A stretch of 64,000 nucleotides of DNA from Flavobacterium soli DSM 19725 (GCF_000422705.1 NZ_KE383907.1:62001-126000); one strand, 5' to 3'. Shown: positions 38,171 through 48,118, numbered from the stretch's first letter. Numbers and translations: made by a program. The notes: generated from the letters alone by a model not told the origin.

Positions 38171-38596
38171 ATGTTACAGCCTAAAAGAACAAAATACCGT
38201 AAGGTACAAAAAGGTAAAATGAAAGGTAACTCTCAAAGAGGGCACGAACTTTCAAATGGAATGTTTGGAATTAAATCTGTACATGAAGATGGAATGTTCT
38301 TAACTTCTCGTCAAATCGAAGCAGCTCGTATTGCGGCTACTCGTTTTATGAAGAGAGAGGGACAATTATGGATTAAAATATTTCCGGACAAACCTATCAC
38401 AAAGAAGCCTCTTGAAGTACGTATGGGTAAAGGTAAAGGTGCAGTTGAATATTGGGCTGCCGTTGTTAAACCTGGAAGAATTATGTTTGAAGTTGGAGGA
38501 GTACCTTTGTCAGTTGCAAAAGAGGCATTACGTCTTGCGGCTCAAAAGCTTCCAGTGAAAACTAAATTCGTCGTTGCTAGAGATTTCGAAGCATAA
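38171..38596 (+). CDS. rplP: 50S ribosomal protein L16 (uL16)
   Basis: The product is 141 residues ([19 protein letters not shown]). L16 helps position A-site tRNA. The conserved [22 protein letters not shown] segment is present, including the Arg region usually hydroxylated. Spacing to rpmC is 11 bases. Confidence 0.98.
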   Translation: MLQPKRTKYRKVQKGKMKGNSQRGHELSNGMFGIKSVHEDGMFLTSRQIEAARIAATRFMKREGQLWIKIFPDKPITKKPLEVRMGKGKGAVEYWAAVVKPGRIMFEVGGVPLSVAKEALRLAAQKLPVKTKFVVARDFEA

Positions 38597-38607
38597 TCTA
38601 TATTATT

Positions 38608-38799
38608 ATGAAACAATCAGAAATAAAGAATCTTTCTGTAACTGAATTACAGGAAAAGCTAAGCCAATCTAAAAAAGCGTATGCTGATTTGAAAATGGCT
38701 CACGCTATTTCTCCAATTGAAAATCCGCTTCAAATTAGAGGTGCTAGACGTACTGTTGCAAGATTAGCAACTGAACTAACTAAAAGAGAGTTGCAATAA
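38608..38799 (+). CDS. rpmC: 50S ribosomal protein L29 (uL29)
   Basis: The product is 63 residues, a helical hairpin (SEIKNLSVTELQEKL and RRTVARLATELTKREL). L29 sits beside L23 at the tunnel exit. The order rplP-rpmC-rpsQ is standard. Confidence 0.97.
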   Translation: MKQSEIKNLSVTELQEKLSQSKKAYADLKMAHAISPIENPLQIRGARRTVARLATELTKRELQ

Positions 38800-38816
38800 T
38801 TGTATTCTACTGAAAG

Positions 38817-39077
38817 ATGGAAGAAAAAAGAAATTTAAGAAAAGAAAGAATTGGTGTGGTTACTTCAAACAAAATGGATAAATCTATTGTTGTTGCTCAA
38901 GTAACTAAAGTAAAACACCCATTATACGGTAAGTTCGTGTTGAAAACAAAGAAATTTGTTGCACATGACGAAACAAACGACTGTAACATTGGAGATACTG
39001 TGAGAATTAGCGAAACGCGTCCTTTGAGTAAATCAAAATGTTGGAGATTAGTTGAAATCTTAGAAAGAGCTAAATAA
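38817..39077 (+). CDS. rpsQ: 30S ribosomal protein S17 (uS17)
   Basis: The product is 86 residues, an OB-fold 16S-binding protein with [18 protein letters not shown] and [20 protein letters not shown]. It starts 17 bases after rpmC and is followed after 2 bases by rplN. Confidence 0.98.
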   Translation: MEEKRNLRKERIGVVTSNKMDKSIVVAQVTKVKHPLYGKFVLKTKKFVAHDETNDCNIGDTVRISETRPLSKSKCWRLVEILERAK

Positions 39078-39079
39078 TT

Positions 39080-39448
39080 ATGGTACAACAGGAATCAAGA
39101 CTAAAAGTAGCAGATAACACGGGAGCAAAAGAAGTTTTAACTATCCGTGTTTTAGGAGGTACCAAAAGAAGGTATGCCTCTGTTGGTGACAAGATTGTAG
39201 TATCTATTAAAGATGCAACTCCAAACGGGAACGTGAAAAAAGGAGCTGTTTCAACTGCAGTTGTGGTACGTACCAAAAAAGAAGTGAGAAGAGCTGATGG
39301 TTCTTATATCCGTTTCGATGACAATGCATGTGTTCTTTTGAACGCTGCAGGAGAAATGAGAGGAACTCGTGTTTTTGGTCCGGTAGCAAGAGAACTTCGT
39401 GAAAAACAATTCATGAAAATTGTATCATTAGCACCAGAAGTGCTTTAA
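39080..39448 (+). CDS. rplN: 50S ribosomal protein L14 (uL14)
   Basis: The product is 122 residues ([19 protein letters not shown]). L14 lies at the subunit interface and binds the silencing factor RsfS. The end [19 protein letters not shown] is typical. It is the first gene of the spc part of the operon, with no internal promoter visible. Confidence 0.98.
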
Positions 39449-39459
39449 TTATTTGCAAG

Positions 39460-39774
39460 ATGATAAAGCTAAAAATAAAAACAGGAGATATCGTTAGAGT
39501 TATTGCTGGAGACCATAAAGGTGCTGAAGGTAAAGTTGTAAAGGTAGATCGTGAGAAGAACAAAGCGATTGTTGAAGGTGTAAACATGGTTTCGAAACAT
39601 ACAAAACCAAGTGCAAAAAGCCCTCAAGGAGGAATCGTTAAGAAAGAGGCTCCAATACAAATTTCTAACATTGCTCTTATAGATCCTAAAACAAAGGAAA
39701 CTACAAGAACAGGAGTTAGAGTAGAAGGAGATAAGAAAGTAAGATTTTCAAAAAAATCTAATCAAGTACTATAG
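39460..39774 (+). CDS. rplX: 50S ribosomal protein L24 (uL24)
   Basis: The product is 104 residues with a KOW motif ([24 protein letters not shown]). L24 starts 50S assembly. The stop TAG is at 39772-39774, and rplE begins at the ATG two bases further. Confidence 0.98.
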   Translation: MIKLKIKTGDIVRVIAGDHKGAEGKVVKVDREKNKAIVEGVNMVSKHTKPSAKSPQGGIVKKEAPIQISNIALIDPKTKETTRTGVRVEGDKKVRFSKKSNQVL

Positions 39775-39776
39775 TG

Positions 39777-40328
39777 ATGGCATATACACCTAGACTAAAA
39801 GATGAATATAAGAACAGAGTTATCTCTGCTCTTAAAGAAGAGTTCGGTTACAAAAACGTAATGCAAGTTCCTAAACTTGAAAAAATCGTTTTGAGCCGTG
39901 GAGTTGGTGCAGCAGTATCTGACAAAAAATTAATTGACTATGCAGTTGATGAATTAACTAAGATTACTGGACAAAAAGCAGTTTCTACAATCTCTAAGAA
40001 AGACGTTGCGTCATTCAAATTGAGAAAAGGAATGCCAATTGGAGCAAAAGTTACTTTACGTGGAGAAAGAATGTATGAGTTTTTAGATAGGCTTATTACT
40101 TCTGCTTTGCCGCGTGTTAGAGATTTCGGTGGTATCAAAGCTACTGGTTTCGACGGAAGAGGTAACTACAACTTAGGAGTTTTAGAGCAAATTATCTTCC
40201 CTGAAATCGACATTGATAAAGTGAACAAGATTTCTGGAATGGATATTACCTTTGTTACTACTGCACAAACAGATAAGGAAGCAAAGTCATTATTGGCTGA
40301 ATTAGGATTACCTTTTAAAAAGAATTAA
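39777..40328 (+). CDS. rplE: 50S ribosomal protein L5 (uL5)
   Basis: The product is 183 residues from the ATG at 39777; a GTG overlapping the rplX stop is a less likely start. L5 binds 5S rRNA and contacts P-site tRNA. Conserved segments are [14 protein letters not shown] and [20 protein letters not shown]. rpsN follows after 3 bases. Confidence 0.97.
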   Translation: MAYTPRLKDEYKNRVISALKEEFGYKNVMQVPKLEKIVLSRGVGAAVSDKKLIDYAVDELTKITGQKAVSTISKKDVASFKLRKGMPIGAKVTLRGERMYEFLDRLITSALPRVRDFGGIKATGFDGRGNYNLGVLEQIIFPEIDIDKVNKISGMDITFVTTAQTDKEAKSLLAELGLPFKKN

Positions 40329-40331
40329 GAC

Positions 40332-40601
40332 ATGGCTAAAGAATCAATGAAAGCCCGTGAGGTGAAAAGAGAAAAAACGGTAGCGAAATATGCTGAGAAA
40401 AGAAAAGCTTTGAAAGAAGCTGGAGATTTCGAAGGTTTGCAAAAATTACCGAAAAATGCTTCACCAGTTCGTATGCACAATCGTTGCAAATTAACAGGAA
40501 GACCAAGAGGATATATGCGTCAATTCGGTATTTCTCGTGTAACTTTCCGTGAAATGGCCAATAATGGATTAATTCCAGGAGTTAAAAAAGCAAGTTGGTA
40601 A
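40332..40601 (+). CDS. rpsN: 30S ribosomal protein S14 (uS14), zinc-free form
   Basis: The product is 89 residues ([20 protein letters not shown]). It contains the core [20 protein letters not shown] but lacks the CxxC pairs of the short zinc-binding S14, so it is the C-minus long form. A 158-base gap with candidate RNA structure separates it from rpsH, unusually large in this operon. Confidence 0.97.
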   Translation: MAKESMKAREVKREKTVAKYAEKRKALKEAGDFEGLQKLPKNASPVRMHNRCKLTGRPRGYMRQFGISRVTFREMANNGLIPGVKKASW

Positions 40602-40627
40602 AATTTATTTATCAATTTTGATATTTC

Positions 40628-40681
40628 AACAGATAGTTGTATGTTTGCCGGATTTTTGTCGGCAACGTACAATTATCTGTT
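40628..40681 (+). ncRNA. Candidate mRNA hairpin between rpsN and rpsH
   Basis: A ~23-bp imperfect stem pairs 40628-40652 (AACAGATAGTTG...GCCGGA) with 40659-40681 around a T-rich loop. The mismatches are mostly G-U or single bulges, as expected for an RNA. No T-run follows, so termination is unlikely; processing or regulation is possible. Confidence 0.65.
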
Positions 40682-40702
40682 AATTAATTTGTAGAGTTTA
40701 AT

Positions 40703-40745
40703 GGTTTCAGGTTCTGCTGGAGAGTCCGGTACGAATACCAAAACC
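40703..40745 (+). promoter_or_regulatory. Candidate structured leader of rpsH (three-way junction)
   Basis: GGTTT (40703-40707) can pair with AAACC (40741-40745) around two stems. One is GG..TCT/AGA..CC (40710-40727) and the other is GGTA-CGAA-TACC (40728-40739). It ends 14 bases before the rpsH start, suggesting control of rpsH translation, possibly by S8, which regulates the spc operon in E. coli. The regulator is inferred. Confidence 0.5.
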
Positions 40746-40759
40746 GCAATTTCAATTAT

Positions 40760-41158
40760 ATGTACACAGATCCTATTGCGGATTATTTGACAAGGGTGAG
40801 AAACGCTGTGGCTGCAAACCACAAAGTCGTTGAAATTCCTGCATCTAATCTAAAAAAAGAGATTACCAAGATCTTATTTGATCAAGGGTATATCTTGAGC
40901 TACAAGTTTGAGGACAACGCCGTTCAGGGTTCAATCAAAATTGCTTTGAAGTATGATAAAGATACTAAAGAGCCAGTAATCAAAGATATCCAAAGAATTA
41001 GTAAACCAGGTTTACGTAAGTATGCAGGTGCTTCTAAATTGCCAAGAATCCTTAACGGATTAGGTATTGCAATTGTTTCTACATCAAAAGGTTTGATGAC
41101 AGGAAAACAAGCCAAACAACTTAATGTTGGTGGTGAAGTAATTTGTTACGTATACTAA
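40760..41158 (+). CDS. rpsH: 30S ribosomal protein S8 (uS8)
   Basis: The product is 132 residues (MYTDPIADYLTRVRNAV). S8 binds helix 21 of 16S rRNA and in E. coli represses the spc operon by binding its mRNA. Conserved RISKPGLRKYAG and STSKGLMTGKQAKQLNVGGEVICYVY are present. It is the first gene after the structured 158-base spacer. rplF follows 14 bases on. Confidence 0.98.
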   Translation: MYTDPIADYLTRVRNAVAANHKVVEIPASNLKKEITKILFDQGYILSYKFEDNAVQGSIKIALKYDKDTKEPVIKDIQRISKPGLRKYAGASKLPRILNGLGIAIVSTSKGLMTGKQAKQLNVGGEVICYVY

Positions 41159-41172
41159 TAAAAAGCTAAGAG

Positions 41173-41715
41173 ATGTCAAGAATAGGTAAAAATCCCGTTA
41201 CAATTCCTGCTGGAGTGACTGTTTCAGTTGCCGAAGGAGTAATTACGGTAAAAGGAAAATTAGGTCAACTAACACAGGAATATTCAGATGTTACTGTGAA
41301 CGTTGAAGGTGATCAGGTTCAAGTTGAAAGATCATCTGATCATAAAGACCAGAGAGCAAAACACGGATTATACAGATCTTTAATCAATAATATGATTGTG
41401 GGTGTATCTGAAGGTTTTACTAAAGAATTGGAACTAGTTGGAGTAGGTTACAGAGCTTCTAATCAAGGGCAAAAACTTGATTTGGCTTTAGGATTTTCTC
41501 ACAACATCGTTTTGGAAGTTGCTGATGAAGTAAAATTGGAAACAATTTCTGAAAAAGGTAAGAATCCAATCGTGAAATTAACTTCTTTTGATAAGCAATT
41601 GTTAGGAGCTGTAGCTGCGAAAATCAGAGGTTTCCGCAAACCAGAACCTTACAAAGGAAAAGGTGTTAAATTCGTAGGTGAAGTATTAAGAAGAAAAGCA
41701 GGTAAATCCGCTTAA
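41173..41715 (+). CDS. rplF: 50S ribosomal protein L6 (uL6)
   Basis: The product is 180 residues, with [15 protein letters not shown] at the start and [14 protein letters not shown] near the end. L6 lies near the sarcin-ricin loop. Two homologous domains are present as usual. Confidence 0.98.
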   Translation: MSRIGKNPVTIPAGVTVSVAEGVITVKGKLGQLTQEYSDVTVNVEGDQVQVERSSDHKDQRAKHGLYRSLINNMIVGVSEGFTKELELVGVGYRASNQGQKLDLALGFSHNIVLEVADEVKLETISEKGKNPIVKLTSFDKQLLGAVAAKIRGFRKPEPYKGKGVKFVGEVLRRKAGKSA

Positions 41716-41729
41716 TAAAATATAAGATT

Positions 41730-42080
41730 ATGTCATTAACAAAATCTGATAGAAGACAGAGAATCAAATTCAGAATTAGAAAGATTGTTAGCGGTACTGC
41801 TGCTAAGCCAAGACTTTCTGTATTCAGAAGCAATAAAGAAATCTACGCACAACTTATTGATGATGTGAACGGAGTAACTTTATTGGCTGCATCTTCAAGA
41901 GAAAAAGAAGTAGGTAAAGGTACAAACGTAGAAGTTGCATCTTCAGTTGGAAAACTAGTTGCAGAAAAAGCGTTAAAAGCTGGGATCGAAACAGTAACTT
42001 TCGATAGAGGAGGATACTTATATCACGGTCGTATTCAATCATTAGCAGAAGGCGCGAGAGCAGCTGGACTTAAATTCTAA
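41730..42080 (+). CDS. rplR: 50S ribosomal protein L18 (uL18)
   Basis: The product is 116 residues. It binds 5S rRNA with L5. [21 protein letters not shown] and the terminal [20 protein letters not shown] are typical. Spacing to rpsE is 6 bases. Confidence 0.98.
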   Translation: MSLTKSDRRQRIKFRIRKIVSGTAAKPRLSVFRSNKEIYAQLIDDVNGVTLLAASSREKEVGKGTNVEVASSVGKLVAEKALKAGIETVTFDRGGYLYHGRIQSLAEGARAAGLKF

Positions 42081-42086
42081 TATATT

Positions 42087-42608
42087 ATGTCTAAATACAA
42101 AAATGTAGAATTAGTGAAACCAAGTGGTCTTGAATTGAAAGATCGTCTGGTAAGTGTGAATCGTGTTACTAAAGTTACAAAGGGTGGTAGAGCTTTCGGT
42201 TTTTCTGCTATTGTAGTGGTTGGAGACGAGAACGGTGTTGTAGGACATGGTTTAGGGAAATCTAAAGACGTTTCTGAAGCAATTGCGAAAGCAGTAGAAG
42301 ATGCTAAGAAAAATCTAGTAAAGATTCCTTTGAATGGACAATCAGTTCCTCACGAACAAAAAGGTAAATTTGGTGGTGCACGTGTATTCTTAATCCCTGC
42401 ATCTCATGGTACAGGAGTTATTGCTGGTGGAGCTGTTCGTTCGGTTCTTGAATCAGTGGGTATTCACGATGTATTATCAAAATCTCAAGGATCATCAAAT
42501 CCTCACAACGTAGTTAAAGCAACTTTTGATGCTTTGCTTCAAATGAGAAGCGCTCATACTGTTGCAAGACAAAGAGGAGTTTCTTTAGAAAAAGTTTTTA
42601 AAGGTTAA
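42087..42608 (+). CDS. rpsE: 30S ribosomal protein S5 (uS5)
   Basis: The product is 173 residues. S5 takes part in mRNA helicase activity and decoding fidelity. The double-stranded RNA-binding domain ([19 protein letters not shown]) and the segment [19 protein letters not shown] are intact, with the spectinomycin-linked loop unaltered as far as can be judged. Confidence 0.98.
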   Translation: MSKYKNVELVKPSGLELKDRLVSVNRVTKVTKGGRAFGFSAIVVVGDENGVVGHGLGKSKDVSEAIAKAVEDAKKNLVKIPLNGQSVPHEQKGKFGGARVFLIPASHGTGVIAGGAVRSVLESVGIHDVLSKSQGSSNPHNVVKATFDALLQMRSAHTVARQRGVSLEKVFKG

Positions 42609-42620
42609 TTCAAGGAAATT

Positions 42621-42803
42621 ATGGCTAAGTTATTAGTAAAACAAGTTAGAAGTAAAATCAACTGTCCTCTTACACAAAAGAGAGGTTTGGAAGCTTTAGG
42701 ACTTCGTAAAATGGGCCAAGTTGTAGAGCATGATTCAAATCCTGCAATCCTTGGAATGATAAACAAAGTTAAACACTTAGTTTCTGTTGAAGAAGCTAAA
42801 TAA
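42621..42803 (+). CDS. rpmD: 50S ribosomal protein L30 (uL30)
   Basis: The product is 60 residues ([21 protein letters not shown] with TLEALGLRK-type core [14 protein letters not shown]). It lies in the standard rpsE-rpmD-rplO order, 12 bases after rpsE. Confidence 0.97.
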   Translation: MAKLLVKQVRSKINCPLTQKRGLEALGLRKMGQVVEHDSNPAILGMINKVKHLVSVEEAK

Positions 42804-42815
42804 CAAATTATAGTT

Positions 42816-43268
42816 ATGAATTTAAGTAACTTACAACCTGCTGAAGGTTCTACACACAATCAAAATAAAAGATTAGGTAGAGGAGAAGGTTCTGGTAAAG
42901 GTGGTACTTCTGCAAGAGGTCACAAAGGAGCAAAATCTCGTTCTGGTTATTCTAAAAAGATTGGTTTTGAGGGTGGACAAATGCCGCTTCAAAGACGTGT
43001 GCCTAAGTTTGGTTTCACGAACATCAATCGTAAAAACTACGAAGGTGTTAATCTTGATACGCTTCAATTACTTGTTGATAACGGAGTAATTACAGATACT
43101 GTAGATATGTCAGTTTTTGTAACTAACCGTTTGGCTACCAAAAATGAAATCGTTAAGATTTTAGGTAGAGGTGAATTGAAAGCAAAATTAAAGGTAACTG
43201 CTCACAAATTTACTGCTACTGCAAAAGCTGCTATCGAAGCTGCTGGAGGAGAAGCTGTAACATTATAA
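42816..43268 (+). CDS. rplO: 50S ribosomal protein L15 (uL15)
   Basis: The product is 150 residues, starting [20 protein letters not shown], with the glycine-rich [20 protein letters not shown] and [18 protein letters not shown]15 is a late 50S assembly protein. secY follows after 13 bases. Confidence 0.98.
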   Translation: MNLSNLQPAEGSTHNQNKRLGRGEGSGKGGTSARGHKGAKSRSGYSKKIGFEGGQMPLQRRVPKFGFTNINRKNYEGVNLDTLQLLVDNGVITDTVDMSVFVTNRLATKNEIVKILGRGELKAKLKVTAHKFTATAKAAIEAAGGEAVTL

Positions 43269-43281
43269 TTTTTCTAGTAAG

Positions 43282-44631
43282 ATGAAGAAATTTATTGAAT
43301 CATTTATTAATGTTTGGAAAATTGAAGAACTGAAAAACAGAATCCTAATTACTTTAGGTTTGTTATTAGTTTATCGTTTTGGAGCTCAAGTAACTCTTCC
43401 AGGTATTGATGCGACACAATTAGCAAATTTGGCTGGGCAAACAGAAAACGGAATTGGTTCAATTCTAGACATGTTTACTGGTGGTGCTTTTTCTCAGGCA
43501 TCAGTTTTTGCCTTGGGAATTATGCCTTATATTTCTGCATCTATTGTTGTTCAGCTTATGGGAATTGCGGTTCCTTATCTGCAAAAACTTCAAAAAGACG
43601 GAGAAAGTGGTAGAAAAAAAATCAATCAGATTACACGTTGGTTAACAATTGGTATTACTTTAGTTCAAGCTCCAGGTTACATTTATAACCTTTACAGAAC
43701 TATTCCAAATGCTATCATTGCTTCAACAAACCCTGAATTGATTTCTCAATTTTCATTCTTATTTTCTTCTGTTACGATATTAGTTACAGGAACAATCTTT
43801 GCAATGTGGTTGGGTGAAAAAATTACTGATAAAGGTATCGGAAATGGTATTTCATTATTGATCATGGTTGGTATCTTGGCAAGACTTCCTCAAGCGTTTA
43901 TACAAGAATTTACTTCTACAATTACCAATAATGGTGGTGGACCGATGTTGCTTGTTCTTGAGATAATCATTTGGTTACTTGTTATTATAGCCTGTATCTT
44001 ATTGGTTATGGCAGTAAGAAGAATTCCAGTTCAATATGCAAGAAGAACAGTTTCTGGTGAGTTTGAACAAGACGGTAACAGACAGTGGATTCCATTAAAG
44101 CTTAATGCATCGGGTGTAATGCCAATCATTTTTGCACAAGCGATTATGTTTATCCCGGCTGCTGTTGCAGGATTGTCAGATTCAGAAACTTCTCAATCTG
44201 TGGCAGGAGCTTTCAGTAATATGTTCGGATTTTGGTATAACTTAGTGTTTGCAACTTTAATTATAGTCTTTACTTATTTTTATACAGCAATCACAGTTCC
44301 TACCAATAAAATGGCAGACGACTTGAAAAGAAGCGGTGGATTTATTCCAGGTATCAGACCAGGAGTAGAAACATCTGACTTTTTAGACAAAGTGATGTCT
44401 TTAATTACTTTCCCAGGATCTTTATTCCTTGCTTTAATCGCTGTGTTCCCAGCAATTCTTGTAAGTGTTATGAATGTTCAGCAGTCTTGGGCAATGTTTT
44501 TTGGTGGTACATCATTGATTATTATGGTTGGAGTTGCTATAGATACAATACAGCAAATCAATTCGTACTTGTTGAACAAACACTATGACGGATTGATGAA
44601 AAGTGGTAAAAACAGAAAAGCAGTAGCTTAA
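43282..44631 (+). CDS. secY: Protein translocase channel subunit SecY
   Basis: The product is 449 residues with ten predicted membrane helices. It forms the SecYEG channel in the inner membrane that exports the many signal-peptide proteins encoded in this window. Conserved segments include FGIMPYISASIVVQL-like ALGIMPYISASIVVQL, KITDKGIGNGISLLIMVGI, the plug region after helix 1 and the cytoplasmic RRIPVQYARR. It is in the usual place between rplO and infA. Confidence 0.98.
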   Translation: MKKFIESFINVWKIEELKNRILITLGLLLVYRFGAQVTLPGIDATQLANLAGQTENGIGSILDMFTGGAFSQASVFALGIMPYISASIVVQLMGIAVPYLQKLQKDGESGRKKINQITRWLTIGITLVQAPGYIYNLYRTIPNAIIASTNPELISQFSFLFSSVTILVTGTIFAMWLGEKITDKGIGNGISLLIMVGILARLPQAFIQEFTSTITNNGGGPMLLVLEIIIWLLVIIACILLVMAVRRIPVQYARRTVSGEFEQDGNRQWIPLKLNASGVMPIIFAQAIMFIPAAVAGLSDSETSQSVAGAFSNMFGFWYNLVFATLIIVFTYFYTAITVPTNKMADDLKRSGGFIPGIRPGVETSDFLDKVMSLITFPGSLFLALIAVFPAILVSVMNVQQSWAMFFGGTSLIIMVGVAIDTIQQINSYLLNKHYDGLMKSGKNRKAVA

Positions 44632-44634
44632 TTT

Positions 44635-44850
44635 ATGGCTAAACAATCAGCAATAGAACAAGACGGATCAATCATTGAAGCATTGTCAAATGCAATGTTC
44701 CGTGTAGAATTAGAGAATGGACATATTGTAATCGCACACATTTCTGGAAAGATGCGTATGCACTACATCAAGTTATTACCAGGTGATAAAGTCAAACTGG
44801 AAATGAGCCCTTATGATTTGTCAAAAGCAAGAATTACTTATAGATATTAA
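44635..44850 (+). CDS. infA: Translation initiation factor IF-1
   Basis: The product is 71 residues, a single OB fold with [36 protein letters not shown] and [12 protein letters not shown]-1 blocks the A site during initiation. It begins 3 bases after secY and is followed by rpmJ. Confidence 0.97.
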   Translation: MAKQSAIEQDGSIIEALSNAMFRVELENGHIVIAHISGKMRMHYIKLLPGDKVKLEMSPYDLSKARITYRY

Positions 44851-44855
44851 AGGAT

Positions 44856-44972
44856 ATGAAAGTTAGAGCTTCAGTAAAAAAGAGAAGTGCCGAGTGCAAG
44901 ATTGTACGTAGAAAAGGCAGATTATATGTGATCAACAAAAAGAATCCTAGATTTAAACAAAGACAAGGATAA
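44856..44972 (+). CDS. rpmJ: 50S ribosomal protein L36 (bL36), reduced zinc site
   Basis: The product is 38 residues from the ATG at 44856 to the TAA at 44970-44972, starting [19 protein letters not shown]. Canonical L36 carries three Cys and one His that bind zinc. Here only the Cys in SAEC remains and the others are replaced ([14 protein letters not shown]). It is therefore a zinc-independent C-minus variant. It sits 5 bases after infA and 2 before rpsM. Confidence 0.95.
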   Translation: MKVRASVKKRSAECKIVRRKGRLYVINKKNPRFKQRQG

Positions 44973-44974
44973 TT

Positions 44975-45349
44975 ATGGCAAGAATAGCAGGGGTAGACAT
45001 CCCGAAAAACAAAAGAGGAGTTATCGCTTTAACTTATATCTTCGGAATAGGAAGAAGTAGAGCTATTGAGATTTTAGAAAAAGCTCAGGTAAGCCAAGAT
45101 AAAAAAGTTCAAGATTGGAATGACGACGAAATCGGAGGAATTCGTGAAGCCGTATCATTCTTTAAAATTGAAGGTGAACTACGTTCAGAAGTTTCATTGA
45201 ACATCAAACGTTTAATGGATATAGGATGTTATAGAGGAATCCGTCACAGATCTGGTCTTCCATTGAGAGGACAAAGAACTAAGAACAACTCTAGAACTAG
45301 AAAAGGTAAAAGAAAAACTGTTGCTAACAAGAAAAAAGCAACTAAATAA
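44975..45349 (+). CDS. rpsM: 30S ribosomal protein S13 (uS13)
   Basis: The product is 124 residues ([19 protein letters not shown]). S13 forms intersubunit bridges in the head. The [21 protein letters not shown] segment is conserved and a Lys-rich tail follows. Confidence 0.98.
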   Translation: MARIAGVDIPKNKRGVIALTYIFGIGRSRAIEILEKAQVSQDKKVQDWNDDEIGGIREAVSFFKIEGELRSEVSLNIKRLMDIGCYRGIRHRSGLPLRGQRTKNNSRTRKGKRKTVANKKKATK

Positions 45350-45357
45350 TAAGTAGT

Positions 45358-45741
45358 ATGGCTAAAGCAAGTGTAAAAAAGCGTAAAGTTATCGTTGAAT
45401 CAACAGGTGAAGCTCATATTAGTGCTACTTTTAACAACATCATCATTTCTTTGACAAACAAAAAAGGTGAAGTTATTTCTTGGTCTTCTGCAGGTAAAAT
45501 GGGTTTCAGAGGTTCTAAAAAGAACACTCCGTATGCAGCTCAAATGGCAGCCGAAGATTGTAGTAAAGTGGCTTTAGAGGCTGGATTGAAAAAAGTGAAA
45601 GTGTATGTAAAAGGACCAGGAAACGGACGTGAGTCTGCAATTCGTTCTCTACATAACGGTGGAATCGAAGTTACAGAAATCATTGACGTAACTCCAATGC
45701 CTCACAATGGATGTCGTCCTCCTAAAAGACGTAGAGTTTAA
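45358..45741 (+). CDS. rpsK: 30S ribosomal protein S11 (uS11)
   Basis: The product is 127 residues. S11 lies on the platform near the mRNA exit. Conserved are [28 protein letters not shown] and [17 protein letters not shown] at the end. A 125-base structured gap separates it from rpsD. Confidence 0.98.
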   Translation: MAKASVKKRKVIVESTGEAHISATFNNIIISLTNKKGEVISWSSAGKMGFRGSKKNTPYAAQMAAEDCSKVALEAGLKKVKVYVKGPGNGRESAIRSLHNGGIEVTEIIDVTPMPHNGCRPPKRRRV

Positions 45742-45796
45742 TTTTTGTTTGTTCACCAAACATCAATAAACATAAATAAGTAAATAGTATAATCAA

Positions 45797-45850
45797 AAGG
45801 TAGAACTAAGATTATCGGAGGATATGACCTGAATTCATAATCTCTACCTT
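45797..45850 (+). promoter_or_regulatory. Candidate structured leader of rpsD
   Basis: AAGGTAGA (45797-45804) pairs perfectly with TCTACCTT (45843-45850). Inside, GATTAT (45810-45815) pairs with ATAATC (45837-45842), and AGG can pair with CCT at the top. A 5-base bulge (ACTAA) separates the two lower stems. It ends 16 bases before the rpsD start. S4 represses its own operon in many bacteria, so an S4-binding element is plausible but inferred. Confidence 0.6.
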
Positions 45851-45866
45851 AATTTAATTTTAAGAA

Positions 45867-46472
45867 ATGGCAAGATATACTGGTCCTAGTACAAGAATCG
45901 CTCGTAAATTCGGTGAAGCGATCTTCGGAGATGATAAATCTTTCGAAAGAAGAAACTACCCTCCTGGACAACACGGGATGGCAAAAAAAAGAGGTAAAAA
46001 ATCTGAATATGCTGTCCAGTTGATGGAAAAGCAAAAAGCTAAATATTCTTACGGAATTTTAGAAAAACAATTCAGAAACCTTTTTGAAAAAGCATCTGCT
46101 TCAAAAGGAGTTACAGGTGAAATCTTATTACAATTATGTGAAGCAAGACTTGACAACGTAGTATTCAGAATGGGAATTGCTCCATCTAGAAGAGGTGCTC
46201 GTCAAATCGTATCTCACAGACACGTTACCGTTAATGGAGAAATCGTAAACATTCCTTCATACCACCTAAAACCAGGTGACGTTGTTGCTGTTCGTGAAAA
46301 ATCTAAATCTTTAGAAGCTATCGAACGTTCTTTATCAAATTCTAGTCATGTTTACGAGTGGATTACTTGGAATAACGATACCAAACAAGGTACTTTTGTT
46401 TCTGTTCCTGCAAGATTGCAAATTCCAGAAAACATTAAAGAACAATTAATCGTCGAATTGTACAACAAATAA
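45867..46472 (+). CDS. rpsD: 30S ribosomal protein S4 (uS4)
   Basis: The product is 201 residues ([19 protein letters not shown]). S4 starts 30S assembly. The S4 RNA-binding domain is clear ([24 protein letters not shown]...HVTVNG). No zinc Cys cluster is present in the N-terminus, so it is the C-minus type. The preceding leader forms a stable stem. Confidence 0.98.
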   Translation: MARYTGPSTRIARKFGEAIFGDDKSFERRNYPPGQHGMAKKRGKKSEYAVQLMEKQKAKYSYGILEKQFRNLFEKASASKGVTGEILLQLCEARLDNVVFRMGIAPSRRGARQIVSHRHVTVNGEIVNIPSYHLKPGDVVAVREKSKSLEAIERSLSNSSHVYEWITWNNDTKQGTFVSVPARLQIPENIKEQLIVELYNK

Positions 46473-46492
46473 TAATTGACTTAGTCGAAATT

Positions 46493-47485
46493 ATGGCAAT
46501 ATTTAATTTTCAGAAGCCCGATAAAGTTATCATGATCGATTCAACCGATTTTGAAGGTAAATTTGAATTTAGACCTTTAGAACCTGGTTACGGATTGACC
46601 GTTGGTAATGCACTTAGAAGAGTTTTGCTATCTGCTTTAGAAGGATATGCAATAACATCTGTTAGAATTGAAGGTGTAGACCACGAATTTTCTACTATCT
46701 CAGGAGTTGTTGAAGACGTTACAGAAATTATTCTTAATCTTAAGCAAGTACGTTTCAAACGTCAGATTGAAGATATAGATAATGAATCAGTTACAATATC
46801 TGTATCTGGTAAAGACCAACTTACTGCTGGAGATTTTCAAAAGTTTATATCAGGTTTCCAAGTACTAAATCCAGAACTAGTTATCTGTAATTTAGACAGC
46901 AAAGTAAACCTTAATATAGAACTTACTATCGAAAAAGGTAGAGGTTACGTTCCTGCAGAGGAAAACAAAAAACAAAATGCAGCGATAGGAACAATTTTTA
47001 CTGACTCAATCTTTACTCCGGTAAAGAATGTGAAGTATGCAATTGAAAACTTCCGTGTAGAGCAAAAAACAGATTACGAAAAATTAGTTTTTGAAATCAA
47101 AACGGATGGTTCAATCAATCCAAAAGATGCACTTACTGAAGCAGCAAAAGTTCTAATCCACCATTTCATGTTGTTTTCTGACGAGAGAATTACACTTGAG
47201 GCTGACGAAATCGCACAAACTGAATCATACGATGAGGAATCATTGCACATGAGACAATTGCTTAAAACTAAGCTTGTTGACATGGATCTTTCAGTTAGAG
47301 CATTAAACTGCTTGAAAGCGGCTGAAGTTGATACACTTGGAGATCTAGTATCTTTCAATAAAAATGACCTGATGAAATTCCGTAATTTCGGTAAAAAATC
47401 TTTAACTGAACTTGATGAACTTGTTGCAGTGAAGAATCTAACCTTCGGAATGGATTTGGCAAAATACAAATTAGATAAAGAATAA
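46493..47485 (+). CDS. rpoA: RNA polymerase alpha subunit
   Basis: The product is 330 residues. The N-terminal domain (about 1-230) has [20 protein letters not shown] for dimerisation and assembly. The C-terminal domain has [20 protein letters not shown] and [13 protein letters not shown] for contacts with promoters and regulators. Position between rpsD and rplQ is standard. Confidence 0.98.
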   Translation: MAIFNFQKPDKVIMIDSTDFEGKFEFRPLEPGYGLTVGNALRRVLLSALEGYAITSVRIEGVDHEFSTISGVVEDVTEIILNLKQVRFKRQIEDIDNESVTISVSGKDQLTAGDFQKFISGFQVLNPELVICNLDSKVNLNIELTIEKGRGYVPAEENKKQNAAIGTIFTDSIFTPVKNVKYAIENFRVEQKTDYEKLVFEIKTDGSINPKDALTEAAKVLIHHFMLFSDERITLEADEIAQTESYDEESLHMRQLLKTKLVDMDLSVRALNCLKAAEVDTLGDLVSFNKNDLMKFRNFGKKSLTELDELVAVKNLTFGMDLAKYKLDKE

Positions 47486-47547
47486 AGCACTTCATATTTT
47501 GCTCTCCAAAGCGGATTGAAGCAAGATGAAGTCAAAAAACAAACGTC

Positions 47548-48054
47548 ATGAGACACGGAAAAAAATTCAATCACTTAAGCAGACAGAAAGGGCATAGAGC
47601 CGCAATGTTGTCTAATATGGCTTGTTCTCTAATCGAGCACAAACGTATCAACACTACTGTTGCTAAAGCAAAAGCACTTAAACAATTTGTTGAGCCGCTT
47701 ATAACAAAATCAAAAGAAGATACAACTCACAACCGTCGTATCGTTTTCTCTTACCTACGTAGCAAATATGCCGTAACTGACTTGTTCAGAGATGTAGCAG
47801 CAAAAGTGGGAGATCGTCCAGGTGGTTATACACGTATCATCAAAGTTGGAAATCGTTTGGGAGATAATGCTGATATGGCAATGATCGAACTAGTAGATTT
47901 CAACGAACTATACAACGGTGGTAAAAAAGAAGTTAAGAAAGCAAAAAGCCGTCGTGGTGGTAAAGCAAAGAAAGATGCTGTTGAAGCAACTCCTGAAGCT
48001 AAAGCACCAGAAGCTCCAGCTACTGAAACTGAAAACACTGAGTCAGCTGAATAA
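47548..48054 (+). CDS. rplQ: 50S ribosomal protein L17 (bL17)
   Basis: The product is 168 residues. The L17 core ([21 protein letters not shown], to about residue 125) is followed by a Lys- then Ala/Pro/Glu-rich tail absent in E. coli but common in Bacteroidota. It is the last gene of the operon; a terminator follows at 48080. Confidence 0.97.
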   Translation: MRHGKKFNHLSRQKGHRAAMLSNMACSLIEHKRINTTVAKAKALKQFVEPLITKSKEDTTHNRRIVFSYLRSKYAVTDLFRDVAAKVGDRPGGYTRIIKVGNRLGDNADMAMIELVDFNELYNGGKKEVKKAKSRRGGKAKKDAVEATPEAKAPEAPATETENTESAE

Positions 48055-48079
48055 TGAAATTCACTATTCAATAAAAATC

Positions 48080-48115
48080 AAGGATAAACTTTTAGTAGTT
48101 TGTCCTTTTTTTTTG
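48080..48115 (+). terminator. Terminator of the S10-spc-alpha operon
   Basis: AAGGATAAACT (48080-48090) pairs with AGTTTGTCCTT (48097-48107, one G-U) and is followed by a long T-run. Confidence 0.9.
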
Positions 48116-48118
48116 TTC

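Noticed and set aside
40703-40745. tRNA-like element before rpsH
   Set aside because: There is no T-loop GTTCGA, acceptor stem or anticodon arm; the pairing fits a leader structure better.
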